This document shows, in pieces, positions 17,637-25,850 of a stretch of DNA of 54,029 bases. A model generated the notes under the pieces. The model ran no database searches and was not told the origin of the DNA. It was given only the letters and a program-made list of their open reading frames with translations. Source of the DNA: Cyclobacteriaceae bacterium (lineage in GTDB: Bacteria; Bacteroidota; Bacteroidia; Cytophagales; Cyclobacteriaceae); contig CATQIH010000022.1 of assembly GCA_958296015.1 (NCBI GenBank), positions 1 through 54,029 of the forward strand, read 5' to 3'. Both the position numbers and the translations under genes were made by a program. Positions within the stretch are counted from its first letter, which is position 1, and the number at the start of each line of letters is the position of its first letter.

Positions 17637-18683
17637 ATGCGTTCTGATAAACACCTGCCGTTGCTGAAATGGATTATCTGTGCTCAATGGCTGATGATCA
17701 GTCACGTAGGGTTTGCTCAACTGCCTCACACAGATAACTACAGGATAGCTTTCTACAATGTAGAAAATCTTTTTGATACCGAAAATGATTCGCTAATCAA
17801 CGATGAAGAATATGTGTTTGGGAGTATGCGGGGCTGGAACTACGACAAACTCACCCGAAAATACCAGCACATCTACAAAGCCATTGCTGCCCTGGGCGAA
17901 TGGAATCCACCTGCTATGGTGGGTCTGGCAGAAGTAGAAAACCGGCAGGTGCTGGAAGCGTTGATCCGCCAGACACCACTGCACCGGTTTCAGTATGCTG
18001 TCGTACACCACGATTCCCCGGACGAAAGAGGCATCGATGTGGCACTGTTGTATCGGCCAGATCAATTCAAAGTAATATGCTCCGAAGCCTTACCCATAGT
18101 CTTTCCTTTTGATCCTGAAAACAAGACACGCGACATCCTGTATGTAAAAGGTATATTATCGCAGTACGATACGTTGCATGTACTCATCAACCACTGGCCT
18201 TCGCGCAGAGCAGGAGGGACGTACCGTATCTATGCAGCCCAGGTTGCCCGCAGCAAAGTAGAGGCTATCTTAGCCATGTCCCCCGAAGCCAACATCATCC
18301 TGACCGGAGACTTCAACGATGGTCCGCAAGACCAAAGTTTACTGGTGCTGGCTAATGATTCGGACAGTTCGCTGGTGAATATCAGCCGAAACCAGGAAGC
18401 AACGATTAAATACCAGGCAGCGTGGACAGTTTTTGATCAGTTTATCGTTTCGGGTAACCTTTTGAAGCCTGATCATCCTATATTTGTTGCTGACCGGGTG
18501 GCGCATACCTTTGAGGCTGACTGGTTGCTGGAAAAAGACGAAAAGTATGCCGGTTTCAAGCCCAAAAGAACGTATGTGGGTTATCGGTACCATGCTGGCT
18601 TTAGCGATCATCTGCCGGTATATATAGACATCAGGCACAATCAATCATCTGACAAAAAGACCCTTCGTATTGAAAACCATTAG
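17637..18683 (+). CDS. Secreted endonuclease/exonuclease/phosphatase-fold protein
   Basis: I start at the ATG at 17637, which begins a signal sequence ending near VGFAQ; a GTG at 17619 is also in frame. The mature part has the EEP motifs RIAFYNVENLFDT, VGLAEVENRQVLEAL, DERGIDVALLYRPD, INHWPSRRAGG, LTGDFNDGPQD and a final GFSDHLPVYIDI. These are the metal and catalytic residues of DNase I-like enzymes. Substrate could be nucleic acid or a phosphoester. The end overlaps the rhomboid gene by 14 bp. Confidence 0.9.
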   Translation: MRSDKHLPLLKWIICAQWLMISHVGFAQLPHTDNYRIAFYNVENLFDTENDSLINDEEYVFGSMRGWNYDKLTRKYQHIYKAIAALGEWNPPAMVGLAEVENRQVLEALIRQTPLHRFQYAVVHHDSPDERGIDVALLYRPDQFKVICSEALPIVFPFDPENKTRDILYVKGILSQYDTLHVLINHWPSRRAGGTYRIYAAQVARSKVEAILAMSPEANIILTGDFNDGPQDQSLLVLANDSDSSLVNISRNQEATIKYQAAWTVFDQFIVSGNLLKPDHPIFVADRVAHTFEADWLLEKDEKYAGFKPKRTYVGYRYHAGFSDHLPVYIDIRHNQSSDKKTLRIENH

Positions 18684-19233
18684 TAGTAGCATCATTGTCC
18701 CTGCCCGCCTGGTATTCCTGATGTGGGCGGTATATTTTATTGAGACGACCTTTATGATCAATTTGTCTGTCTATGGCATATTGCCCCGCACCCTGGATGG
18801 GCTGGTAGGTATTGTGATGGCACCGCTGCTGCACGGAAGCGTAGCGCATCTGGTAAGCAACACCATGCCACTGCTGATCTTTGGCACCATGCTGTATATG
18901 TTTTACGACCGGATTGCCAGCCGTGTGTTTCTACAGTGTTATTTTGTCACGGGAGCACTTGTTTGGCTTTTTGCCCGACCTGCTTACCATATAGGTGCCA
19001 GCGGACTTATTTACGGGCTGGCTTCCTTTCTGATATTTTTTGGCTTTTTCCGCAAAGACTTCAAGTCGCTGCTGATCTCCATCATCATCATGATATTCTA
19101 TGGATCGCTGTTTTACGGGTTGCTTCCTACGCAGATGCATGTGTCTTTTGAATCGCACCTGATGGGCGGCATTGTAGGGTTTGTCAATGCCCTCAGAGCC
19201 AGCAGGATGAAGCAGGTAAGCAGTGAGCCATAG
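18670..19233 (+). CDS. Rhomboid family intramembrane serine protease
   Basis: The 187-residue protein has about six membrane helices. Catalytic Ser is S111 in GASGLIYG and the catalytic His is H163 in ESHLMGG. The HGSVAHLVSNTMPL segment supplies the conserved His/Asn of helix 2. The start is a TTG inside the previous gene, so coupling is likely. It cleaves membrane proteins within the bilayer; the substrate is unknown. The length is at the short end for bacterial rhomboids, which is normal for the six-helix form. Confidence 0.9.
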   Translation: MKTISSSIIVPARLVFLMWAVYFIETTFMINLSVYGILPRTLDGLVGIVMAPLLHGSVAHLVSNTMPLLIFGTMLYMFYDRIASRVFLQCYFVTGALVWLFARPAYHIGASGLIYGLASFLIFFGFFRKDFKSLLISIIIMIFYGSLFYGLLPTQMHVSFESHLMGGIVGFVNALRASRMKQVSSEP

Positions 19234-19330
19234 CAGGCCGCGGCTGACTTGAGCTTTAAATATAAACTGAGCTTTCCGAGGTATCGTGTCCTCACGAACC
19301 TCTTTACAATTTTGAAATGGGCAGTGAAGG

Positions 19331-19360
19331 CCGCGCCAGGGGGTGCCCCGCACAACCCAT
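19331..19360. repeat. GC-rich dispersed element, copy A
   Basis: CAGGGGGTGCCCCGCACA at 19337-19354 is identical to 27839-27856. The preceding CCGCGCCA is shared with 22521-22528. The surrounding AT-rich gap (19234-19430) contains no gene. Confidence 0.75.
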
Positions 19361-19430
19361 AGTAAATAAAGATACTTTGTAGACAGACTTCAAATACTTA
19401 ACACGCAATTTTCAGTTGATAAATATACCT

Positions 19431-20171
19431 TTAAACTGATTTTTTCACTGCTTCAAAGTTCAAAAGCTCTATTGTATCACCGCCCATCGTCATGGTATAA
19501 ATCTGGGATTTGGTCAGGCATTTCACCACATTTTCCGGCAGGGCCAGCGCAGTAAATACAGGAATAACAGTCTTTCCCTCATGTTCAGGAAAATAATCAA
19601 AAATATGCTCCAGTTTTTCTATGAACGTATCTACATAGTCTATTTTAGGAATTGATTTGACCTCTGCAATGAAAAGCATCTGCTGACAACTCAGTACCAC
19701 ATCAAACTCTGTAGTCAAAGTACGGTCTTTGGTGCTCCGCCGCTTTACCCTTACTGCAAAGCTATCTATTTCCTCACACTGAAAATAATCTTGCGCTACC
19801 GTACGCAGATTAGGTGCCGCTACATCTTCTGCCAAAGTGCCCAGCCTGTTTGCCAGTTCACCCCAACGTTTGTTCATTTCCTTTTTGAAATCTTTAAGAT
19901 TATCTTCTATATTCTTTTTGAAGGATACAGAACTCTCGTCCATGCGTATTTTCATAGTTTCAGTATCTCTTTTCATAGCCTCAATATTCCCTTCCGTGCT
20001 CCTTTTCATGACCTCGGTATCCTTTTTCATAGCCTCAGCATTCTCTTGTAGGTTTTTCTTCAGGGTCTCGGTATCCCGTTCCATTCGCTTCAATGCCTTG
20101 TTGGTTTGAACGATAAACTCTCCCAAAACTGCCTCCAGTGTACTAACCCGCTCCTTTACTTCTTCCTCCAT
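19431..20171 (-). CDS. Coiled-coil protein with PD-(D/E)XK nuclease-like C-terminus (DUF3782-like)
   Basis: The 246-residue protein has a long N-terminal coiled coil (about residues 10-110) with short repeats such as EAMKRDTETMK and EAMKKDTEVMK. The C-terminal domain contains TEFDVVLSCQQMLFIAEVKS, matching a D...E-x-K nuclease core (D in FDVV, E and K in AEVKS). Proteins of this shape are common orphan genes in Bacteroidota and cyanobacteria. Nuclease activity is an inference. The preceding coiled coil suggests oligomers. No toxin or methylase partner is adjacent. Confidence 0.72.
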   Translation of the reverse strand: MEEEVKERVSTLEAVLGEFIVQTNKALKRMERDTETLKKNLQENAEAMKKDTEVMKRSTEGNIEAMKRDTETMKIRMDESSVSFKKNIEDNLKDFKKEMNKRWGELANRLGTLAEDVAAPNLRTVAQDYFQCEEIDSFAVRVKRRSTKDRTLTTEFDVVLSCQQMLFIAEVKSIPKIDYVDTFIEKLEHIFDYFPEHEGKTVIPVFTALALPENVVKCLTKSQIYTMTMGGDTIELLNFEAVKKSV

Positions 20172-20549
20172 AGCATGATGTAAATTAATGATGTGTTATG
20201 TAATATATGCAAAATATGTGTTGAGTAAGTGTTTGTCAGATACTGTTTTGGTCCAATACACGCGTGTTTTGTTAAGGTACAGGGGTTCTCTATCATGGCT
20301 GACGACAGTGCTTGGCCGTGATAAGTAGAGGATTGTTTGCTTTCCCGTCAACTAGCTTCACAAGATTAAGAACGCATTGCAAATGCGCCCTAGCTGGGGT
20401 TTTCTTTCGTATATCCCATAACGATAAATGCAGCGGACGGCCCGGGATTGTTTGCGTTTTCTGTTCGTGTTTCTATTTTGTCACTTGGAGCGATATGCTT
20501 TCAAATACTTTTAAACAGGGATGGCCGCTGCATGATGTTGTAGCATGTT
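20172..20549. other. Intergenic region without a clear gene
   Basis: The 378 bp contain an open frame (20312-20617) that overlaps the next gene antisense and has no family features. GCATTGCAAATGC near 20373 and a GC-rich block (AGCGGACGGCCCGGG) near 20433 look like remnants of dispersed repeats. Confidence 0.4.
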
Positions 20550-21050
20550 TTAATTCATTCTGTTCCATCTATCAATCAAATCAGATTCAATATAATTCTT
20601 TACTGCTGAAGGATTGATTGGTTGACTATGATTACTGCAACTGGGATCGGGGCAGCGATTGTGGACAAATCTTATTGGTGGTCCACCATGTCTATCACAA
20701 AATGCTTCTAAGTCTGAAATAAGAGGATTCCCACTAAAGTCAAAATATACGACCCACCTTAGTAAAATATTCGTCTGAGGGGCATTAGTATTGTTGTATT
20801 TTCTCAATCTTCTTTGCTTTCTGGTATAGATAGACTTTTTTTTGGAAATATTCCTGAGAATTAGATAGATTGTCAGAAATAAGCATAAGAAAATCAGTAT
20901 TTCAAGTACAGTTACAGTAGTAGACAGAAATTTACCAATACTCACTTTCCTAAATTCTTCCCAATTAATCTGGTCTCCCCAGATTTTATCAAATAGATAA
21001 ATCCCAAATCCTGATAAGGCTACAGATAATATTCCTAAATAATTCTTCAT
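20550..21050 (-). CDS. Unknown two-helix membrane protein with Cys/His cluster
   Basis: I start at the ATG of MKNYLGILSV (21050); an upstream ATG in frame at 21083 adds 11 residues. The protein has two hydrophobic helices, about residues 3-22 and 45-67, then a basic stretch (KKKSIYTRKQRRLRKY). A soluble C-terminal part follows with FCDRHGG, NRCPDPSCSNHSQ and a final RWNRMN. The C-x2-H and C-x4-C-x2-H spacing could bind zinc (inference). No family is recognised. Its A+T content is higher than the neighbours, which may indicate foreign origin. Confidence 0.6.
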   Translation of the reverse strand: MKNYLGILSVALSGFGIYLFDKIWGDQINWEEFRKVSIGKFLSTTVTVLEILIFLCLFLTIYLILRNISKKKSIYTRKQRRLRKYNNTNAPQTNILLRWVVYFDFSGNPLISDLEAFCDRHGGPPIRFVHNRCPDPSCSNHSQPINPSAVKNYIESDLIDRWNRMN

Positions 21051-21310
21051 TTTGAATGTGCTACAACATCTGTATAGGCGCAATTGCGTCTATCTCCCAT
21101 ATAGCATTGAAGATAATCATTTCAAATAAATAAACAATATGGGAGATTGGCAGGTAAGCTTCTTTCTTTTTGATAAGCAGACCAGTAGAAAAACAGACAT
21201 TCTTCTGCGGAAACTGACTGGCTTATCATAGCTAAAAAAAGCTTTTCTTTCCGGTTGCTTTTTCCGGATCTTCTATCAGCATAGCCATTTTGTCATTGTC
21301 TTACATCAGT

Positions 21311-21571
21311 ATTCTGCTGGCAAACTCACTGAAAGGTTGGGTAGAACGAGTTTTCTGTCGGAAAACTCATTCTTTTCGAAAATAAATGATTCTCTTGTCA
21401 GGAATATTACATGGACGTGAAGAAAAATGAGTTTCCTGTCCGCTTAGTACTTCCCCCTTACATCAAAATGAGTTTCCTGACAGAATATTCATTTTTTCTT
21501 GTTACCATGTAATATTCCTGACGGGAAACTAATTTATTTTTATCAAACAACGAGTTTTCTGACGGAAAACT
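21311..21571. repeat. Seven-unit array of dyads on a ~41-bp period
   Basis: Five-base cores (TGCTG, TGTCG, TGTCA, TGTCC, TGACA, TGACG, TGACG) are centred at 21317, 21358, 21398, 21439, 21480, 21521 and 21562, so the spacing is 41 bp with one 40. The flanks are half-words of two types, GAGTTTYC and GTAATATTCC, present in either orientation. Units 2 and 7 are symmetric (GAGTTTTC / GAAAACTC). TCAGGAATATTACATGG (21398-21414) and its exact complement at 21505-21521 form a 17-bp inverted pair. The array lies between divergent genes. Confidence 0.85.
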
Positions 21572-21680
21572 GGTTTTTTTCATTCCATATTTTGACATAC
21601 GCATTCCCAACGCTTTCTTTGATACCTTACACCTGTACTACCAACTACTTTTTGAGCATATTTCTTTTCCATGAGCCTAT

Positions 21681-21688
21681 TACTTTTG
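21681..21688 (+). promoter_or_regulatory. -7 box before the 21717 gene
   Basis: TACTTTTG matches TAnnTTTG and lies 28 bp before the start codon. It is about 110 bp downstream of the 41-bp array. The rest of 21084-21716 has no coding potential that I can support. Confidence 0.5.
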
Positions 21689-21716
21689 GTGTATCAATCA
21701 TCTAACAAAAAGTCAT

Positions 21717-22361
21717 ATGAAGAAAACACTTAGTCTTAACATTGTACAGTCACATGATGCGATCGAGAATGCGATGGCTCATCCGGAGATTCTGGCAAAG
21801 TTATCCGTCTTTGGTTATGATCTGAAGACGCTCAGAAGAGGGAAAGCCACTTGCGAAAAGGTAAGCTTGCTTCAGATGATCCAACAGGAAAAATACAGCT
21901 TTCAGTATGATGCAACTGATACGCTCAACGATCAGTTTGAGGTTGCACAGAAAGTATATGACAAACATATGAAGCTGGCCAGAGTCGCTTTTGAGGGTAA
22001 AAGAGGTATGCTGGAAAAACTGCAACTCAACGGTCCCAGAAAAAAGGGGCAGGGATGGGTGGTGCAGGCGATGGCTTTCTATGGCCGTGCTACAGAAATT
22101 GAGGAGATCATGACTGTGCACGGCGTACCTGCTGATGTGCTCAACCAGGCCAAAGCGATGGTAGAGGCTTTGTCAACCCTGCGACAGCAGCAGCTGCAAA
22201 AGATGGGAGAGGCCCAGAGTGCTACGCACAAACGCGACATGGCGATCAAAGCGATGGACAAATGGATGGGTAGCTTCCGCCGCGTAGCACGTGTTGCCCT
22301 TGAAGAAGATCCGCAGCTGCTGGAAGTATTGGGTATCAAGGTGCCAAGTAAGAAAGTTTAA
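21717..22361 (+). CDS. Helical protein of unknown function, paralogue of the first gene
   Basis: The 214-residue protein appears all-helical with no signal peptide. It contains an internal duplication: YDKHMKLARVAFEGKRGMLEKL near the middle and MDKWMGSFRRVARVALEEDP near the end share W/H-M, R-V-A and a following Leu-rich helix and basic tail. The C-terminal third matches the gene cut by the window start. No known domain is recognised. It is preceded by the 41-bp dyad array and followed by two strong terminators. The function is unknown. Confidence 0.82.
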   Translation: MKKTLSLNIVQSHDAIENAMAHPEILAKLSVFGYDLKTLRRGKATCEKVSLLQMIQQEKYSFQYDATDTLNDQFEVAQKVYDKHMKLARVAFEGKRGMLEKLQLNGPRKKGQGWVVQAMAFYGRATEIEEIMTVHGVPADVLNQAKAMVEALSTLRQQQLQKMGEAQSATHKRDMAIKAMDKWMGSFRRVARVALEEDPQLLEVLGIKVPSKKV

Positions 22362-22407
22362 AGTTCAACGTTCACAGTGCAGTATTTTTGGCTGCTGGCT
22401 GAATAAA

Positions 22408-22437
22408 AAAAGCACGGCATATATATGCCGTGCTTTT
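22408..22437. terminator. Bidirectional terminator 1
   Basis: AAAAGCACGGCAT and ATGCCGTGCTTTT form a 13-bp stem with an ATAT loop, with A and T runs at both sides. It lies between convergent genes. The downstream flank CTTGCTAGATT is shared with terminator 2. Confidence 0.9.
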
Positions 22438-22516
22438 TACTTGCTAGATTTGAGAGTATAGAAATACAAGTGTATCTGTGACTTGTGTCCCAACATGCTA
22501 CTCTTAAAGGTCTGTG

Positions 22517-22545
22517 AGGACCGCGCCACGGAGGCACAAACCTTG
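22517..22545. repeat. GC-rich dispersed element, copy B
   Basis: GGACCGCGCCACGGAGGCAC resembles the GC-rich block at 27791-27815 and shares CCGCGCCA with 19331-19338. It sits between the two terminators. Confidence 0.55.
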
Positions 22546-22551
22546 GGGTTA

Positions 22552-22585
22552 AAAAAAGCGCAGCATATACATGCTGCGCTTTTTT
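22552..22585. terminator. Bidirectional terminator 2
   Basis: AAAAAAGCGCAGCAT and ATGCTGCGCTTTTTT form a 15-bp stem with an ATAC loop. It serves the minus-strand DUF4168 gene and is a backup for the plus-strand gene. Sequence and flank resemble terminator 1, about 145 bp away. Confidence 0.9.
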
Positions 22586-22637
22586 GCTTGCTAGATTAAC
22601 TGTGAAACAGTTATCGTAAATAACACAGGAGTGTCTT

Positions 22638-23162
22638 TTAGTTGTCTTTATCGGCATTTCCCATCAGCTTTTGCACTTGCTGCTGCACTTCTGGACTTTG
22701 CTGGTAGGCCATCATGATCTGCTGGTATTTTTCCATCTTCATTCCCTGGTCTTCAATGGTTTTGATGGCTTTGGCTTCCAGGTCTTTCTGCACTTCCATC
22801 ACCTTTTCAGCGGCTTTGCTAAAAGCAGCCAACTCTTCCGGCGTGGCATCCACTTCCTGGTCGGGTTGCTGCCGAGCCATCAGTATTTCGTTAAAACGAT
22901 CCACCGGTATATCTTCTTTTTCAATAGCTTCCATCATTTGCTGCTCTCCTGCTTTCTGTACTTCCATCACTTTTTCGTTCACATCAATAAACGCCTGGAT
23001 ATCTTCATCAGAGAACGACTCCTGTGAGCCAGTCTGAGCATCGGCAGGTGCGGGCATTTCCTGAGCAGGCTGCTGCTCCTGTGCAAACGCACCACTAAAT
23101 ATAAAGCAGGAACTGATCAGCATAGAGAAAAATACACACATATTCTCTTTCATCATCTTCAT
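22638..23162 (-). CDS. DUF4168 domain secreted protein
   Basis: The 174-residue protein has a signal peptide (FFSMLISSCFIFSGAFA). A helical domain with DUF4168 features follows: FSDEDIQAFIDVNEKVMEVQ, FNEILMARQQ, and a second similar copy ELAAFSKAAEKVMEVQKDLEAKA with YQQIMMAYQQSPE. The two copies of KVMEVQ imply an internal repeat. It is likely periplasmic. No biochemical role is established for the family that I know of. Confidence 0.85.
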   Translation of the reverse strand: MKMMKENMCVFFSMLISSCFIFSGAFAQEQQPAQEMPAPADAQTGSQESFSDEDIQAFIDVNEKVMEVQKAGEQQMMEAIEKEDIPVDRFNEILMARQQPDQEVDATPEELAAFSKAAEKVMEVQKDLEAKAIKTIEDQGMKMEKYQQIMMAYQQSPEVQQQVQKLMGNADKDN

Positions 23163-23466
23163 AACATTTGGTTTAGGTGTAAAAATGCTTCGGAACTACT
23201 TTTTGTAATTCCAATCAAAAGGAAAACGGCTAAAGTTGTATTATGTTGGGAACATTGTCTATTAACTTCTTGTCTACAAATAATTTATTGAAATAACTAT
23301 ATTTATAACTTTTACAGTGATAAAACGATCATTAGCATAATGCTATTTCCAAAGTTGATTTTCCGAAAATGTGATGGCATATGATGAAAAGAATAAGATA
23401 TTTGAGGCAACAACGTGGTAGCTAAAAACCTATAATGCTGTTTTAATAACTACAAATTACTTGACC
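23163..23466. other. Divergent intergenic region with a copy of the pafA start
   Basis: The 304 bp are AT-rich and separate divergent genes. At 23185-23205 a 21-nt stretch beginning ATGCTTCGGAA repeats the first 22 nt of pafA (23467-23488) with one A missing. In the upstream copy it would encode only seven residues before TAA. No promoter box is obvious. Confidence 0.6.
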
Positions 23467-25116
23467 ATGCTTCGGAAACTACTTTTTGCCTCAATGCTTA
23501 TGCTGTGTAGCCTGGGTGCAGGTTATGCTTTTCCTACCCCAAAACCTTCGGCACGCCCAAAACTGGTAGTAGGTATCGTAATAGACCAGATGCGCCAGGA
23601 GTACCTGCTACGTTATTATGATAAATTTGGAGAAGATGGCTTCAAAAGAATGATGAACCAGGGCTTTGTGGTGCGAAACGCGCAATACAACTATGTGCCT
23701 ACCTACACCGGGCCAGGACATACATCCATTTACACCGGTACCACACCTGCCACACATGGCATCATTGGCAACGACTGGTACGACCGTAAACTGAAAAGAG
23801 AGATCTACTGTGCAGAAGATACCACCGTGTCTGCGGTAGGCGGCTCTGAAGGTGAAGGGCACGTCTCGCCACGCAATATGATTGCCAATACCATCACCGA
23901 TCAGCTAAAGCTGTCTACGCAAAAGCAAGCCAAAGTGATAGGCATGTCGATCAAAGACCGGGGAGCTGCCCTGCCAGCGGGTCATATGGCTGATGCGGCT
24001 TACTGGTACGATGGCAAAACCGGTGAGTTTATGACCTCTACTTTTTATATGGATGAACTCCCAGACTGGGTAAAGCAGTTCAACAATAAAAAGCTGGCAA
24101 AAAAATACCTTAGCCAAACCTGGAATACGCTGCTGCCCATAGAAAGCTATGTGGAAAGCAGTGCTGATAACACGCCTTACGAAAACCTGTTGAGCGGCAA
24201 AAAGACCGCCGAGTTTCCCTACGACCTGGGCAAGATGCTGAAAGCAGACGGTAACCTAGGCTTGTTGCCTGCCACACCATTTGGCAATACCATCCTGGCT
24301 GATTTTGCCAAAGAAGCCATTACAGCCGAGCAAATGGGCCAAGACAGTATCACCGATTTTCTGGCCGTCAGTTTCTCCTCCACCGACTATGTAGGCCATG
24401 CCTTCGGACCTGAATCCATAGAGCTGGAAGATACTTACCTGCGCCTGGATAAAGAGTTGGCTTCCCTGTTGCAAGAACTTGACAAAAAGGTAGGCAAAGG
24501 CGAGTATGCCGTCTTCCTCACCGCCGACCATGCCGTAGTGGAAGTGCCACAATTTTTGGTAGACAACAGACTACCGGGCGGCTATATAAATATTGGTGAG
24601 ATTGCTGAAAAGCTGGAGCTGGAACTACAAGCCAAATATGGCAATGGTACCTGGATTGAAAATGCCAGTAATGAGATATTCCTGAACCGCGACCTGATCA
24701 GAGAGAAAAAGCTAGACCTGACCACCGTACAGCAGTTTGTGGCCGATCGTCTGCTGACTTTCGATGGGATCAAGGAGACTTTTACGGCCACCGATATGCA
24801 GCGCAACGAATACACGCGCGGCAGAAGGATGCTTTTGCAGATGGGATATAACTTTCAGCGATCGGGCGATGTGCTGTTTGCAACACAGGCAGGCTTTCTG
24901 GGTTCCAGCAGCACAAAAGGAACCTCGCATGGCAGCGGCTACAACTATGATACGCATGTGCCGATGCTGTTTTATGGCTGGGGTATTCCACAGGGAGAAA
25001 CTGTGGCGTATCACGAAATCACCGACATTGCCCCCACTATGGCTATGTTGCTCAACATTATGTTGCCCAACGCTTCTGACGGACAACCTATTCAGGAAAT
25101 ACTGGATGCGAAATGA
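23467..25116 (+). CDS. pafA: PafA-type alkaline phosphatase
   Basis: The 549-residue enzyme starts at ATG 23467; an upstream in-frame TTG at 23461 adds two residues. A signal peptide ends near GYAFP. The alkaline phosphatase superfamily core follows: VVGIVIDQMRQEYL (metal Asp), the nucleophile Thr in TYTGPGHTSIYTGTTPATHG, FSSTDYVGHAFGP (Asp/His), LTADHAVVEVP and GTSHGSGYNYDTHVP. PafA enzymes are periplasmic, broad phosphomonoesterases that are often made even when phosphate is plentiful. No Pho box is visible here. Confidence 0.93.
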   Translation: MLRKLLFASMLMLCSLGAGYAFPTPKPSARPKLVVGIVIDQMRQEYLLRYYDKFGEDGFKRMMNQGFVVRNAQYNYVPTYTGPGHTSIYTGTTPATHGIIGNDWYDRKLKREIYCAEDTTVSAVGGSEGEGHVSPRNMIANTITDQLKLSTQKQAKVIGMSIKDRGAALPAGHMADAAYWYDGKTGEFMTSTFYMDELPDWVKQFNNKKLAKKYLSQTWNTLLPIESYVESSADNTPYENLLSGKKTAEFPYDLGKMLKADGNLGLLPATPFGNTILADFAKEAITAEQMGQDSITDFLAVSFSSTDYVGHAFGPESIELEDTYLRLDKELASLLQELDKKVGKGEYAVFLTADHAVVEVPQFLVDNRLPGGYINIGEIAEKLELELQAKYGNGTWIENASNEIFLNRDLIREKKLDLTTVQQFVADRLLTFDGIKETFTATDMQRNEYTRGRRMLLQMGYNFQRSGDVLFATQAGFLGSSSTKGTSHGSGYNYDTHVPMLFYGWGIPQGETVAYHEITDIAPTMAMLLNIMLPNASDGQPIQEILDAK

Positions 25117-25172
25117 TGAACGATAGGATTGATAGCAATACCGTTTGCGTCAAAGGAATAATACAAAGTTGC

Positions 25173-25224
25173 GCCAATATGTCATATTTCATGACCGAAA
25201 GTTGATAAAAAAAGACATATTGGC
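25173..25224. promoter_or_regulatory. Inverted repeat upstream of hsp20
   Basis: GCCAATATGTC (25173-25183) and GACATATTGGC (25214-25224) are perfect 11-bp inverted repeats 30 bp apart. A nested GTCAT...ATGAC (25181-25195) overlaps the left arm. They lie 88-139 bp before the chosen hsp20 start, so they may be a heat-shock operator or an RNA structure in the leader. Confidence 0.5.
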
Positions 25225-25311
25225 ATAGAAAGCTGGGTTTTGCTGATTGGTATTCTGTTTGTTACATATATCATGAAAGTAAAAATGTTAAACGATAAAA
25301 TACCAAATATT

Positions 25312-25749
25312 ATGACATTGATAAAATATAACAATAGATTTCCCAGGTTCTTTGATGACTTTTTTGGCAAAGAAATGGATGAGTGGGTAGCCAACGGCGG
25401 AACGAATAAAAGCACGCCTGCGGTGAACGTGAAAGAAACAGAAGATGGATTTGACGTAGAAGTGGCTGCTCCCGGTCTGAGCAAAGAAGATTTCAAAGTA
25501 GACATTGACAACGATGTGCTGACCATCTCTTCTGAAAAAGAAGAAAAGCACGAAGATCAGGACAAAGAGGGTAAATATACCCAACGCGAGTTTAGCTATC
25601 AGTCATTCAAAAGAAGCTTTAAGCTGCCTGAGAATGCCATTGATGCCGACAAAGTAGCCGCTAAATATGAGCAGGGTGTGTTGCACCTGAGCTTGCCCAA
25701 GCGCGAAGAGGTGAAACCAAAACCTGCTCGCCAGATTGAGATTGCTTAA
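25312..25749 (+). CDS. Hsp20/alpha-crystallin family small heat shock protein
   Basis: The 145-residue protein begins at MTLIKYNNRFP, the usual start in Bacteroidota relatives; an upstream ATG or TTG would add residues not seen in the family. The alpha-crystallin domain covers about residues 37-130: PAVNVKETEDGFDVEVAAPGLSKEDFKV, VLTISSEKEEK, YQSFKRSFKLPENAID and GVLHLSLPK. It binds unfolding proteins and holds them for refolding. The DnaJ-class gene follows after a terminator, so both may respond to heat but are not one transcript. Confidence 0.94.
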   Translation: MTLIKYNNRFPRFFDDFFGKEMDEWVANGGTNKSTPAVNVKETEDGFDVEVAAPGLSKEDFKVDIDNDVLTISSEKEEKHEDQDKEGKYTQREFSYQSFKRSFKLPENAIDADKVAAKYEQGVLHLSLPKREEVKPKPARQIEIA

Positions 25750-25766
25750 GTAAATGATCAGAGAAA

Positions 25767-25793
25767 GGCGGGCAGCAAGCCCGCTTTTTTTTT
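25767..25793 (+). terminator. Rho-independent terminator
   Basis: GCGGGC and GCCCGC form a 6-bp GC stem with a five-base loop, followed by nine T. It ends the hsp20 transcript. Confidence 0.92.
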
Positions 25794-25850
25794 GATAAGC
25801 GGTAACCATTCGCACCTAAAACTTGTACAATCTGATAGACAACGAAGCTT

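Noticed and set aside
20312-20617. 101-residue plus-strand frame
   Set aside because: No family features, overlap with the minus-strand membrane gene and poor codon pattern.
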